This document shows positions 1 through 12,600 of a DNA stretch of 64,000 nt, piece after piece. The translations under genes were made by a program, and so were the position numbers. The notes beneath the pieces were generated by a model, which worked only from the letters and a program-made list of their open reading frames with translations, was not told where the DNA came from and searched no databases. Location: contig NC_088307.1 of NCBI RefSeq assembly GCF_032854445.1, forward strand, positions 5,144,001 through 5,208,000. The letters are read 5' to 3'. Position 1 is the first letter of the stretch; each line of letters starts with the position of its first letter. The DNA is from Liolophura sinensis. Taxonomy: Eukaryota; Mollusca; Polyplacophora; Chitonida; Chitonidae.

Positions 1-51
1 CATGTGCATGCCCGTCTGTTAAGGCCATTGCGGCGGAAGTGTTGAAGATGC

Positions 52-767
52 TTGCGTCCCGTCAGCTCTTGCCGTCCCGCAGTGGATCAACTCATCAGCC
101 AGGGCCCAGCTGAGATACTGAGTGAGATATCTTCGAGTTGTAATTCTATATCCACTCCTAAAGATATTTGTGCAACTGGTTTCCTTTCCTTGTCATTACC
201 TTTAGGATTCAATGTTAGTGCTTCAATAAGAGCCACGATACACGCCAATGAGTACATCAACTTTAGTCATCTCCTCAGTCTGTCGGATGACGAACCTTCT
301 GTTAAAGTATCATATAAAGTTGAATAAACCTTTCAACACCTATTCGTAAACAAAGTTTTTAGATCAATTGTTTTTAAATCAACAGCCTCATAAAGTATGG
401 CAGCACTTTTAAGCCAACACTTCGGTTTTCCTGCTGCAAAGAATTATGACGAAAACTTCCGAAATTTCGCGTATTACAGCCGCTGCCCTGGGACAAAATT
501 CATGATGAACTCTGGAAGTTGTGCTCTGTAATAGCCTCTCCTGCACCTTCAGCAAACTCAGCCAAAAAGGGCAATTTTCGACCCTCTTCAGGTAAAGGAA
601 CCTTTAGAAAGTTCCCACTTGGAAACTGTTGGAAATACTGTAGAGCAGGAAAGTGTGACACACCAAATTGCCAGCATAAACATACTTGTTACACGTGCCA
701 AGGGAAACACAATCCATCAACCTGTAAATCCAGCTCACCTGTCCCATCCACTTCCATCTCCTGTTAA
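52..767 (+). pseudogene. DIRS-like gag region with zinc knuckle
   Basis: 52-327 holds PLGFNVSASIRATIHANEYI, a pattern seen in gag proteins of such elements. Around 445-530 is YDENF ... PWDKIHDELW. 610-715 encodes a Cys/His cluster (CWKYCRAGKCDTPNC, then HKHTCYTC). At least one frame break separates the first and later parts. Confidence 0.65.
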
Positions 768-904
768 CATTGAGGTGCTGTATTTTTATTTGGTAAACTA
801 CCCTGATCAGTTGAAACTGACCGCTTTTCGTTCACGTTCAGATTAAGTGTTCAAGTCAGTCCCTCACTCCACCCTGCTAGGAATCATACCTCAACTAGAT
901 TACA

Positions 905-2130
905 TTCAGACCATGTCGAAAGCAAAATTACATCAGAATTACGTGTAGGCAGGATTACAGGCCCTTTTTCTGAAAAACCTATTTCTAACCTAATTTGTTC
1001 TCCACTTGGAGTGGTTTCAAAGAAGGAAACTGGTAAATTTCGTCTAATTCACGACTTATCTTTTCCTTAAAATCAATCTGTCAATACACACATGCCAAAA
1101 GAATTCTCCAAAGTGCAGTATGACTTCATAGAGAATGTTATTTCTCCAGTCCAACAACAAGACAGATATTGCCTCATTTCCAAAACAGACATCGTCCTGC
1201 AAAATATTTGAAAGTCTTAGTTGTTCCCTTCAGTGGATCGTGCAGCATTACTTCAATGTGACTGCTATGTCGCACCTGTTGGATGACTTTGTTTTTCTAG
1301 CCCCAGCGAATTCAAGGAAGTGCACAACCGACTCCCTTAACTTTATCAATTTATGCGAACGCATACGTATTCCCATAAAAATTCTAAAGCTGTAATATCT
1401 AAAACTGTAGTTCAAGTCTATGGAATTGAGATTGATTCTGAAAAGATAGAGACCCGCTTATCGCAGGAAAAAGCTAAAAAAGGCACGAAATCTTCTTAAG
1501 TTTAAGCATCGGAAAGGTGTGACCTTAATAGAGCTTCAATCTCTGCTTGGCTACCTACATTTCTGCTGCTCAGTCATCATTCCAGGACGATCATTCTTGC
1601 GTTGTCTGCAGAAACTCACCGTCGCCTTTACTAAGCCTCATCATCACATTCGAATAAGCAATAATGCCAAAGCAGATACTGATGCTTGGTTGTCATTTCT
1701 TAATAACTTCAATGGTAAGGCATGCTTCCCTCTTTCTGAGTGGGCATCATCTGACTCAATAAAGCTCAATAAAGATGCAGCTGGGAGCAAGGGTTTGCGT
1801 TTGTTTTTGGAATTCAATGGTTCGTAGGCTCATGGAAACAAGACATGGCTACTCAGAGCATAACGGCAAAAGAGCTTTTCAAAATTGTTCGAGCTTTAGA
1901 GATCTGGGGTTTAAAGCTAAAAAAAACACAGAGTTCTTTTCATGACAGATAATGCGGCTGTTGTGGAGATAATACACAAAACATCATTTGAATACGCTGT
2001 TATCATGACTCTAGTCCATCGACTGGTCCTGGCAGGAATGCGTCACAACATTCAGTTTCATTCAAAACATATACCAGGAAAATCTATTCTTGTGGCTGAT
2101 CATTTATCACGCTTTGATTTCCAGGTTGCT
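905..2130 (+). pseudogene. DIRS-like reverse transcriptase and RNase H remnants
   Basis: 905-1068 encodes the N-terminal RT motif GKFRLIHDLSFP, followed by a stop. Around 1267-1296 is HLLDDFVFL, the catalytic YxDD-type box. Near 1860-1925 is ITAKELFKIVRALEIWGLKL and from 1942 MTDNAAVVEIIHKTS, then HIPGKSILVADHLSRF, typical of the RNase H end. Several frameshifts and stops make it non-functional. Confidence 0.75.
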
Positions 2131-2144
2131 CGTCAAGTGGCACC

Positions 2145-2600
2145 ATGGCTGAGTCCCAGTCCAATCAGTATTCCGCAGGCGAATTACATGCTGTAGTTGA
2201 TCATCTCCTCTCCTCCTCCCTTTCGGGGAACACAGTTCGATCCTATCGTAATGTGTTAAACCAGTTTGCTAATTTTCACAAATCAATGTTCCCAGATGCC
2301 CAGGTTTTCCCATCATCAGGACAGAAAGTGGCCCTGTATATTGCTTTTCTTTTTCGTACCAACCGCAATGCAGTTACAATCTGCTCACACATCTCGGCTA
2401 TGTCTTTCGTGCATATGGGGCAATGAGATTTGTGGCCCAAGTGGCCACACTGGTTTGCCAAATTTCGAATAAAGCGATTTCCTCTCAGATTTATAGCATC
2501 ACTCTGTACTTTGAGAGAAAACACAAATTCCGAAGACATACATCTATTTGAGGCACAGTCAGTATTTATATGTAAATATTTCTTCATCCTTACGAAAGTT
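2145..2600 (+). pseudogene. Tyrosine recombinase N-terminal part (DIRS-like)
   Basis: Starts with the helical DNA-binding segment (SGNTVRSYRNVLNQFANFHK) and continues KVALYIAFLF until a stop at 2424. The catalytic R-H-R-Y part is not recognisable, so the domain is truncated or too decayed. Confidence 0.6.
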
Positions 2601-2620
2601 ACATTGTGATAAGAAAAATT

Positions 2621-4154
2621 CCTTACAGAAATCCTCCCAAACAGACGGTAAAGGAGAATGTAACGTGGGGTTCAGTTAGAATTTATGCAAATCACGAAAC
2701 TTGGTCTTTTAGCAAAAATAGGCACCGTTTCTAACATAATTCCTTATGTCCAATCGAACCTATATGCAAAATATGGTGCTTTATTTTAATTCAGTCACAC
2801 TCTCGACCATATTTCAGTGGAAATATTCGAATATACATATTGTTAATCAAATGTCCCATGTACATCTGTAGCTATAATTTACATTGGGTAATCTACCTCA
2901 CGTTACACTAATGTGGCTCTGTTTTAACTCGGGAGGCTGGAAAACGAGAAAAAGTAATTAGAGAGCGGAGGAAAGTATAAATGTGTAATTAAGCCTAATG
3001 CATACCGCTTGAGACTTGAGTTGAGCTCGCACGAGATAAATTTATGTGTGCGCGGTATTTCTATCAGTGGGAGGAGTTTAATAGGTCACCAATATCCCCG
3101 AGGCTGTCAGGGACATTATTGTGTTCGATGAGGATCGGCGACAGTTTATTTCCATGCATTTGTTATGTATTCAGATTCCGTTTTCGAGACGTGGAATTTA
3201 TCTATCTAATAAATACATGGAAGGGAAAATAATCCAGTTTCTAAATTGCCTCTGTCGGTGTTGAATACAAATGTACGTTCATATATGCAGGTCTACATCA
3301 CTAAAACTAACATAGCATTTATGAGTAGCCAAAGAAGATTACATAAATAAATGTTTATCTTCCATCTACAATTAAATATGTTATTTCTGAAAATTCAAAA
3401 TATTCTTACTTCCACGCATTTATGATCAGTCGACTGACGCAGATCTATGATATACTCATTTGGTGACTTGGCGAAATGTGGCCAACTTATGTGGATTTGG
3501 GATAGGCATATGGCCGCCTCACGTCCTCAAGGAACCCTTATCTCATCGAGGAATGCCTATACCACCAGACTACACATACGTTGTAAATCCTGACTAATAT
3601 GGCCATCAAGTTTAATCACTGTTGACAACATACATCCTATTTATGGGCGAACGTGGGATATGGTCTTCCAGCATCCTGCTTCCCCTGGGCTCTCCCTGGG
3701 GTGGACGGAGAGAGACACGTAGGGCACAGGCAGGGTAAGGTTTCCAGAGATTTGCCGTCTGTCAGGACGGGGAGATATACGTAGGACTATCTCCACGTTC
3801 ACTTTACATCACTGGCACAACTAGCAAAATTTATACACAAATCTTGAACAACGCCGAGGTCACTGGGGTCGTGGTGATGAGACAGGAAGTGATGTCAGAA
3901 AACACAAAAACTGTGGCTCAGACTTTGTTTCCGATAATATTTGACAAGCATACATTCTTCATTGCCTAAAGCACGTACACCATGATTCTGAGCTGCATAT
4001 AAAACCGTTTTTATTGCTGAATGCTGATTTAAAAGCTCCGCACTAAAACACAAGTGCATGGTGAGGCTAAGCCTTATTTAGAACTTACTACTTATTTAGA
4101 AGTATTTACTTAGTTTTCATCTGCCGATACCTCGGCTGAGTTAGGGTACCCCCG
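2621..4154. other. Spacer, nothing recognised
   Basis: AT-rich with no long frame. One weak inverted pair (GATAGGCATATGG and GAATGCCTATA) lies at 3500-3565. Confidence 0.5.
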
Positions 4155-4611
4155 AAATAAGTTATAACAAATATAAAAGAACACGATATACAGAGAGTTC
4201 ATTAAACCCAATGCAGCGACGACAGCGTGATAGTGCATGACAAATGGTCACACGTAATTAATTTGTAAGGTGTTTACTTTTTATATAAATGCATAAATAC
4301 TAGCAAATTACACACAATTCTTAAGCAGAATTAGGTAAAATTGGCAATGATGTTTTATCGCAATGTATTACAATTACATTAAAACAATGCAAATCGACCA
4401 ATGATGTTTTATTGCAATGTATTACAATTACATTAAAACAATGCAAATCGACCAATGATGTTTTATTGCAATGTATTACAATTACATTAAAACAATGCAA
4501 ATCGACCAATGATGTTTTATTGCAATGTATTACAATTACATTAAAACAGTGCAAATCGACCAGGCCTCGGGAATGCTTAGTCCACCACAAGAATCCTGCT
4601 TTAAGCGAAAT
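4155..4611 (-). repeat. Dispersed repeat family R, copy 1
   Basis: Contains GTCACACGTAATTAA and ends near TGCTTAGTCCACCACAAGAA, the complement of the GTGGACTAAGCATCCCGAG motif of the 24-25 kb copy. The 54-bp array is an expansion of its middle. Confidence 0.55.
4346..4561. repeat. 54-bp tandem repeat, 4 copies
   Basis: Unit begins AATGATGTTTTATTGCAATG, and copies are nearly identical. It lies inside a minus-strand copy of a dispersed repeat spanning about 4155-4611. Confidence 0.85.
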
Positions 4612-4773
4612 TCGGGGATATTTTATCCCAGCTTCAGCCCGTCGTGTAAAGTTGCTATGGAATTCAAAATCAGGCGACCAATGTTAATCTCGCGTTCCCA
4701 ACTAAGACGCGCAAACAAATCCATCCAGGTACATGTATTACACATATCGGTGCCATTTCATGAAGTGACTGCT

Positions 4774-5103
4774 TCGGTGTCCTCATGGTTAGAGCGTCCG
4801 CCGGAATCAAACTGGAGTCGGGTCATGTAAAGGACTTTAAAAACGGTACTTGTTTCTGCCTCGCTTTGCGCTCAGAGCTGAGAGGCCAGGAAAACATGAT
4901 TGTTTAGCCCGGCGTCAATATCATGTAACTGAATCGAGTGTCATGTCTGGAGTTTTTCCGTGACGGTAGGGCTTTGGCGGCCTGGACTTGCCCTGCCACA
5001 AGAAGACACAGTACATGTACACACACCTGAGGACTTCTCGTCGTCGCATGACAGAAAAATTGTACGACGTTACACCCCAAGCATACATACATGCATACAT
5101 CTC
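4774..5103 (+). mobile_element. tRNA-derived SINE, second family, nearly full length
   Basis: Head with an A-box-like CTCATGGTTAGAGCGTCCGC and a decayed B box near 4805-4820. The body carries CTGCCTCGCTTTGCGCTCAG and a GACGTTACACCC end with a short CATA-rich tail. I recognise this as a widespread molluscan SINE pattern. Confidence 0.65.
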
Positions 5104-5767
5104 AAGAAGACAGACATAATGTAAACCACTGATCCGTTCCCTCAATAAATCAATCAGTCAGTTGACTCATCCATCAAACAGACTAACCAATCAGGCAAAC
5201 CAACCAGGGTCACTAATCATTTTAACTAACCAAATCAATCACTTCTTTAATTAAAAGTTGAGGAAAACATAAAAAATTACGTTCATGTGAAGAGCCTTCC
5301 AAGTTTTTTTTTTGTTAAATACTAGTATAGTGTTACATATTGTTTTCTATAAAGGAAAGTCACAGAAAAATAATTTTTGTATGGTGGATATTTGGGACCA
5401 CCTCTTGGTGTATATTGTCTGTGCATAATTATGTTATAAATGAGGAAATAGGTACACTTGTGCTATAAGTTGCACAAGTGACCGAATCTCTAGATCGACT
5501 CAGATTTTCCGCCATCATGCCGCGTTAGGTAATCAATTCATGATGAAATTGTTAGTATCCATTTTCGTAGCCACGGTAACCGGAGTAGTTGTGGTACCCC
5601 AGAGTACTTCTGGTGCTGATAGTATATTACCGATAAGGCGGATAAGCCTGCAGTTTAGGATAGCGCTTTCTAGGCTCCATTTCCTTGGCTGGTTCGGATT
5701 TACGTTCCAGAAACCTCTGTACACCGTTCTGTTTCCGGAGCAGACCTAATCTAAATGCAAGAACTGA

Positions 5768-5880
5768 CTGATCGATTGATTGGTGTTAAACACCGTGCTC
5801 AAGAATTTATCACTTATATCACGACGTGGGATCAGACTTATTGTTTGGATGGAGGAAACCAGTGTGTCCGGGATAGCATA
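5768..5880 (-). mobile_element. Dominant-family SINE, very diverged 3' part
   Basis: Keeps GATTGGTGTT and GTGCTCAAGAAT, but the rest is eroded. Confidence 0.45.
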
Positions 5881-6043
5881 ACGTAAATACGAGCCAAATA
5901 CTGGAAAAATGATAATTGCAAAATGTATTTCCGGTGTATAAATAGATTTTATGTGAGCTGTCCTTGCTGTCGTTTAGACAAGATTTGGCTTTCACAGAAT
6001 CCTATGAGCGTAATTCACTTCCTTCTAAGAGTTTCTATTTCTG

Positions 6044-6265
6044 TTTTTTACGTCGTAGTCAGATCACACAGAAATATTTCACTTACACGACGGAGGCCAG
6101 GGAGGAAACTGGGAAAAGCCCCACAGGGAAAAACCCACCACCATCAGTAGGTTACTGGAAGACATTCTCATGTACGGTCGAAGAGGAAGCCAGCATGAGG
6201 TGGTCTTGAACTCCCAGCGATTGTAATGGAGATAGGCGCCATTGTGCACTATTAGCAAGCTAACC
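6044..6265 (-). mobile_element. Dominant-family SINE, near full length, diverged
   Basis: The 3' core, the GAGGAAGCCAGCATGAGG module and a decayed tRNA-like head can all be followed. Confidence 0.65.
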
Positions 6266-6914
6266 TCTATAACATTTTGTAAGCGTAGACGCTGGGAAAA
6301 ACGAGGTATTAGTTCAGTCTTCGTCACGGACTGAGGACTGCCAACACTCATTGAATGCCACCAATATGACATGTATATATTAAAATGTCTAAAAAAGACA
6401 AGAGCAGCGACGACAGCGTGATAATTGACAAACAACCACACGCATAGGGTGAAAAACGGCGATCTTGTTTTACCTCGTTTTGTTCGTGTAAATGCCTATT
6501 AAACAGTAGCCATTTACATACCTCACCCGCACCTACACTCAAGTACCAAGACTCAAGCAGAATAATATGTTAAACTGAACCAGTGAAGCTAACAGCAATT
6601 TATTAGACGTAACTGGTATGGAGTTACTCAGAATGCTTTGTTGTCATCAGAATGACCTGCCGAAAAGGAAAGAAACTGGCTAATGTCCAGAAACAATCAT
6701 CTGGGGTACGAATTGAAGATGAGCACACATCTTGAAACTACGTACTACAAAATCTGTGAGTTTCAGAATCGTATCTTGTTTAGTTTAGGATGAGTTGATT
6801 ATGTCGAAGTGCATATCACAATAGCATGCTAGAAAGATAAGGAAACGGCTAAGCTCAGCACCAGAAAATGAATCAATAAGTAAACTGAAAAACAACGCAG
6901 AGGTAAGCAAGCCT

Positions 6915-7060
6915 ACATGGATCTGCCAGCAACTTGAGGATGGTCATCCATATCAACCGGGCTTTGCCCGGTGACCTTCCACCATAATGCTGGCTGCCAA
7001 CAAGTGAATTATTCTTCATCACCGTGTAAAACACCAATGAAATAAATCAAAATAAATCAA
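6915..7060 (+). mobile_element. Dominant-family SINE, 3' half
   Basis: CTGCCAGCAACTTGAGGATG through CACCATAATGCTGG to a degenerate AAATAAATC tail. Confidence 0.65.
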
Positions 7061-7074
7061 GCCTGGATGGCTAT

Positions 7075-7140
7075 AGCCGAGTTCACACGTGACGTTGACG
7101 TTATCGCTACATAAACGTCGTGTTTAAACTCGGCTAGCTG
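7075..7140. repeat. Short imperfect inverted repeat
   Basis: TAGCCGAGTTCACACG faces AAACTCGGCTA across about 35 bases. Confidence 0.4.
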
Positions 7141-7486
7141 AGATGACCAAAAAAAAAAAAAAGCAAACCATTTTTAACTTCCGACGATTGCCGAGCTTAC
7201 TTTGCCTTGAGTTACTTTGCCTTCCCGGTAGGCTCCTTCTTCCGTGGCGTTTGTGGATGCCATATTGGTGTTCCACTCACTGCTACCAGCTTGTCGAATG
7301 ACACGAATTTCTAGATTGGCCACAAACCCCGACTCAGATTTTCCACCAACTTCTTTATTGTTGAAAAAGACGGGTTTTATACGTCTATTTCCACATTCAT
7401 GTATACTTATCGCTTTCTGAGACATTGTCGTTGCAAAACCTCAGAAAAGTAAAAAGTCTTACGCAGGCGTATATATACACTTGGGA

Positions 7487-7640
7487 TTTCTATACGTTGC
7501 TATATATTGTACCTCATCTAGATTTCTATAGATTACTACATATTGTACCTCATCTAAATTTCTCTGCATTTCTATATATTGTACCTCTTCTAGATTTCTA
7601 TGCATTACTATATATTGTACCTCATCTAGATTTTTGGACA
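7487..7640. repeat. 36-bp tandem repeat, 4 copies
   Basis: Unit TATATTGTACCTCATCTAGA followed by TTTCTA(t/g) and ATTACTA. Confidence 0.8.
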
Positions 7641-7837
7641 AGAGTTAAGTGTATATAAGAATTATATAGTTACGTGAATATCAAATTACGTCATAACATT
7701 GTTATGTTATATAGTTGGGACAACTATGCATTATTGTTAAAATTATTGTTTTATCAATTGTCATTTGATAAAACTTTTGCCTGTGCGCTGCTCTTGTGTT
7801 CGAATCCAGTATGCAGAGGTTGGATAGACTGTTGTAT

Positions 7838-8566
7838 TTCATCAGGTGGTTTTGTCAGGTACATTTGAGGGTAGGGTTTCCCTTGGGCTATACCCGATTT
7901 CGTAAGGAGATTTATCAGGTACATTTAAGATCGAGGTTTCCCTTGGGCTACGGCCTCCTTTCGTAAGGAGGTTTATCAATTACATTTAAGGCCAGAGTTT
8001 CCTCTGGGCTACGGCCGGTTTCGTAAGGAGGCTTGTCAGGTACATTTAAGCTCGGGGTTTCCCTTCGGCTACAGCCGGTTTCGTAAGGAGGTTTATCAAG
8101 TACATTTAAGGCCAGAGTTTCCCTCTGGGCTACGGCCGGTTTCGTAAGGAGGCTTGTCAGGTACATTTAAGGTCGGGGTTTCCCTTGGGCTACGGCTGGT
8201 TTCGTAAGGAGGTTTATCATGTACATTTAAGGCCGGAGTTTCCTTTGGGCTACGGCCGGTTTCGTAAGGAGGTTTGTCAGGAACATAGAAGGGCGGGGTT
8301 TCCCATGGGGTATACCCGATTTCGTCAGCAGGTTTGTCAGGAACATATAAGGGCGGGTCTCCTTTGGGCTACGGCCGGTTTCGTAAGGAGGTTTATTAGG
8401 CACATTTAAGGGCGGAGATTCCTTTGGGCTACGGCCGGTTTCGTAAGGAGGTTTGTCAGGTACATTTGAGGGCAGGGTTTCCATTGGGGTATACCCGATT
8501 TCGTCACCAGGTTTGTCAGGTACATTTAAGGTCGGGGTTTCACTTGGGCTACGGCCGGTTTGTTTC
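7838..8566. repeat. 60-bp tandem repeat, about 12 copies
   Basis: Unit centres on GGGCTACGGCCGGTTTCGTA, AGGAGGTTT(a/g)TCAGGTACAT. A variant with TATACCCGATTTCGTCA recurs three times, so the array has subfamilies. Confidence 0.9.
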
Positions 8567-9608
8567 ACATATAAACCCTGCTGACTTCAAATAAATAGAT
8601 TATTATGGATTATACACAGAGAGTCCAACAAGAAAATGTATTCATGTACACGTGCGTAATGTACACAAAATATATGAAGGTTACATTTTAGCATGCGATG
8701 ATCATAATTTAAAGGTGACATTCCTCAATAGTTCATTTCCTGCAATAAAACACTAATCAATTGATAACGTAAATGTCCGTACATTTTCCAGGTGGTGTGA
8801 GCAAGGTGTCGATCATTGATTATAAGTTTTGACTGGACAGATGGAACAGTTTAAAACAGATTGTAAATATAGGTGATGGATATAATGACGTCATCTAGAT
8901 CGAAACAAGTTTAAAATAGAGTACGGTACTGGTAATTAGATATTATAATTAATTAAACGTCGCGCCAGAAAGTAGATAATGAACGTGAATTTGCTTTAAA
9001 TAAAATGGAGAAAAACAACATTATAATGTTAGAAATTATAGCACTTTAAATACTGGTATATATTTTTGTGTCCTTTTCCTTATTATCAATATTTCCTTGT
9101 TACCAAAAAGTAACAAGAAAATATGTTTCTGTATACAAAACTGGTAATGACCTTTCCTTAGACCTACGTACTTTTAGTTTTGAACGGCCACTTCACTCTG
9201 CACGTTTCCGCATCATTCAGATTTCTTTAACAACGTTGCAGACTGGCTTGCCTAGAGATGAATTACTCCTTTTATTTCCTGATGAAATTTTCAACGTTCT
9301 ATGATTTCACCCGATTTCTGAAAAGCACCAGAAACTCGTTTACACTTTACTGACGGAGTGAGAAGATGTCCTGAGCGAGTACACATCCAACTTTATTTAC
9401 CTGCGGTCTCTGGAGCAAAAAATGGCGACTCGGTGCGGCAGGGGTTATAGCACGACTGCTTGCCGCGTTCCGGAGACAAGCCGAAGAAAAGTGACGGATA
9501 CTCCTCGTTGGCACTCGCGTGAAGCGTGCTAGCTACATGTGTGAGTTTGTACAAAGACAACCGGGCCGTATCGGCGTGGCGGAGTAATTTGATCACTTCC
9601 AGCACATC
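8567..9608. other. Upstream region of the SLC5 gene
   Basis: Presumed promoter and 5' UTR. No clear TATA box or other core element could be assigned. The last 200 bases are GC-richer than the rest. Confidence 0.35.
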
Positions 9609-9692
9609 ATGGTGGAACGTTCCGATCTCCACTGGGCGGATTACCTCATAATCATCATTCACTTTATCATCACTGTGGCAGTGGGCCTCTAT
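9609..9692 (+). CDS. SLC5A: SLC5 exon 1 (start codon, first membrane segment)
   Basis: Encodes residues 1-28: [12 protein letters not shown], then the hydrophobic start of TM1 ending AVGLY. An in-frame TAA at 9585-9587 makes the ATG at 9609 the only likely start in this exon. The donor is TAT|gtaagt, phase 0. The family's usual VGLW/VGLY-STWKSNR junction with exon 2 confirms the link across a 6.1-kb intron. Confidence 0.88.
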
Positions 9693-12600
9693 GTAAGTAC
9701 AAACGCATACGCAGGAAACAAATTCGCGAGACTGTGATTCGAACAAGAAACTGATGTAGAAAGGCTGCGTGTGCTGCCTCGTGATTTAGTGCAACTATAT
9801 ATGTAGCGTTTTTACGAAACAAATGGTCATAAATAAACCCACGTGTTATGTTTACTTATTTATTTGATTGGAGGTGTACGCCGCACTCAATATTGCACAA
9901 TGGTGGTGAGCATCATGGTAGGAGTAAACCGGGCAAACCCAAGAGAAACCCATGATCATTCGCAGGTTGCAGTCAGACCCCAAGACGTTATGTCTAGTGT
10001 CATATGTTTAAGTACATTCACCTGGATTTATCTCCAAGCGCATTTGCAGTCAAAGGTCTTTGACTGTAATATTTCGCGTGTACTTTACATGCGACGTGTA
10101 TGCGACCTAAACAATAACGTGAACATCCCCATCTTAACTCGATAGACTCCTTTGTATGTTTTATGTAGCGCTATAATGTCCTGTAATGTACTTGTAACTA
10201 CCATATATCATGCACCCAAATTTTCGTCTTCACGTTTTAGTTACCAATACACCTAACGGTATGCCTGTTTTTTTTTACCTATATTAGAGCGTGGTGCGAA
10301 ACGAGTAATGATCTACCATATCGCCCAAACTTTCATATCAGTCTTGCAGTTCCTTACGTTGTTTTACACATATACAGAGAGTGGCATGTAACTTGTAACT
10401 ACCATATCGCCCAAAGTTTCGTATTAGTCTTTGTACTTATATAACCTAACGGTGTGCACCCTAGTTTACACATATACAGAGAGTGGCATGTAACATGTAA
10501 CTACCATATCGCCCAAAGTTTCGTATTAATCTTGTAGTTATGTACACCTAACGGTGTGCACCCTAGTTTACACATATTGTAGAGTGGCATGTTACATGTA
10601 ATTACCATATCGCCCCTTACTTTCGTATTAATCTTGTAGTTACGTACGCTTAAAGGTGTGAACTATTTTTCATATATTACAGAGTGTGACAAATAATTTG
10701 TAACAACCATATCACCCATATTTTTGTCTAGATTTTTGTACTTACATACACCTAACGGTGTACAGAGCGTGGCATGTAATTTGTAATTACATACCATGCC
10801 GTTCTAAATTTCCTATCGATCTTGCATGAAGTTACGTACACCTAACGGTGTGCACGCTATTTTCCATATAATGGCAGAGCGTGGTACGTAACTATATCAT
10901 GTATCGTAAAATATATAGTACAGAAACAAAGGCGCACAAAGGAGAGCATCACCGGAGGCAGAATGTGAGATGATTAACGTTTTCTACTGGACATTGTATG
11001 CACTTGCGCACAGTCAAGCCTAAGATAAATATGATGGAGCTAAACGCGCTCAGCATACCTATATGCAATTAATTTAGGCTTACATTTATACAATTCGCCA
11101 TATGCTGAAAACAGCAGTGCACTCCTAATTCACTTTAGCTGTTTACATTTCCATTTTTTATTTCCTATACTATTTACATTTTCTGATAATTTATACGGAG
11201 GGGGAGAATGTCCACACATTACCAAAGCAAGTATAGTTTAGACAATTCTATAGCAAGCTATATTAACACTCATTCATGTATAACTATTACGTTCTGTAAT
11301 AAAGACCTGTGCCACTTACGTTCGGTAATATACGTTCTGTAATATAGGTACCACATTCTGTAATATTGGCATAACACATGTTCTCACCGCCGTCATATGA
11401 ATGAAATATTCTTGAGTACGACGTAAAACACTAATCTGATAAATAAATAAATAAATAAATAAATAAATACGTGCTGTAATATAGATAGCATGCACCTGGT
11501 ATATTACAAAACGTACTTGACATCTGCATTACCGAACGTAGGTGTTGCAGGTCTATAGTACAGAACAGACACAAATACGTCACAGATGAAACCGCAGCAT
11601 GCGTTGCGCAACAAAAGGCCTGCGACGCTGAAGTCCAGCACCTCTTGTTGTGAGAGGAAAATCTGGCGGTAAACCATTGTCAGTCCTTAGGAGGGAGCTA
11701 TAGATAGGTTTGTTACGGGGCAAACACGCTGTTAACAGCAACTGGGTTGATTTATACGACAGCATGCGGAATTCTGTCCACCTAACTCAGAGGGGGTGGG
11801 GGTGGGGTGGAGGAACAGAAAAGTATAGTGAAATGCTGTATGACGCTCTGTTTCTAAGACACAAAAGTCAGTCATTCTCACACACGCGTGCCTTCCTACA
11901 ACAACGCGCAAAACACTACGCGGTAGGATGGAAAATGCGGCACGATGGAAAACGCAGTGTGATGGAAATGCGGAAGGATAACGCATTTGTTTATCTATTT
12001 ATCTGTCTATTTCCTATGTATGTTTTTTCTTTGCCTCATTTTCATTTTTGGCGTAGAACAAGTAAGTTTCTTATTTAAAAGTCATCAAAGATCTAATCGA
12101 GATTTAACTCCCCCCCCCCTCCTCCTCTTTCCACTCCATCCATCCACCCATACATATACACGTTCAGCACTGACTTTCAGCTCAAGAAAACTTGGCTGTC
12201 TGCCCTCGTCTAAAGGTTTTACGTTTAACTTCATCTTTAGATGTGTTGCAATTAGGTGTAGTTGATTACTCCACACAAAAAAATGGTGGTCTCTCGTGTG
12301 AATATATATATACTGTCTAAAATTTACAACGTACAACTGGTAACAGTATTGTGATAAAAATACACGTCCACATTATTTCGCGTGGACACAAAATATACAC
12401 ATAATATATAATTTGTGAACAATGACACACGTTATTGTGGGTGTTTTTAGAGAGTAGGCCCTCGGCATTCCAGTACAACAGAGCACAAACTCCCCAAACT
12501 CCCCACCTCAATACACTAATACCCCATGTGGCAGCCATGTTGGCTTACTAGTGTACTAATGTGTATGCTGTATCGCCTGTTGACCCCATCAAATTAGCTT

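Larger units (their letters stand above)
52..2620 (+). mobile_element. Decayed DIRS-like (tyrosine-recombinase) retroelement
   Basis: Conserved pieces lie in the order gag-like region, zinc knuckles, reverse transcriptase, RNase H, tyrosine recombinase, each in a different frame and separated by stops. The DIRS/Ngaro character rests on the RT motif LIHDLS and on a recombinase-type domain (GNTVRSYRNVL) where an LTR element would carry an integrase. Terminal repeats were not recognised and the left end may lie outside the window. Confidence 0.8.

Noticed and set aside
5552-5602. Minus-strand GYHNYSGYRGYENGY ending, like a Gly/Tyr-rich shell-matrix protein
   Set aside because: Only about 15 residues after a stop, with no upstream signal peptide or exon; too short to claim.
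7174-7425. 83-codon minus-strand frame
   Set aside because: No recognisable domain; starts and ends in spacer without splice or promoter support.
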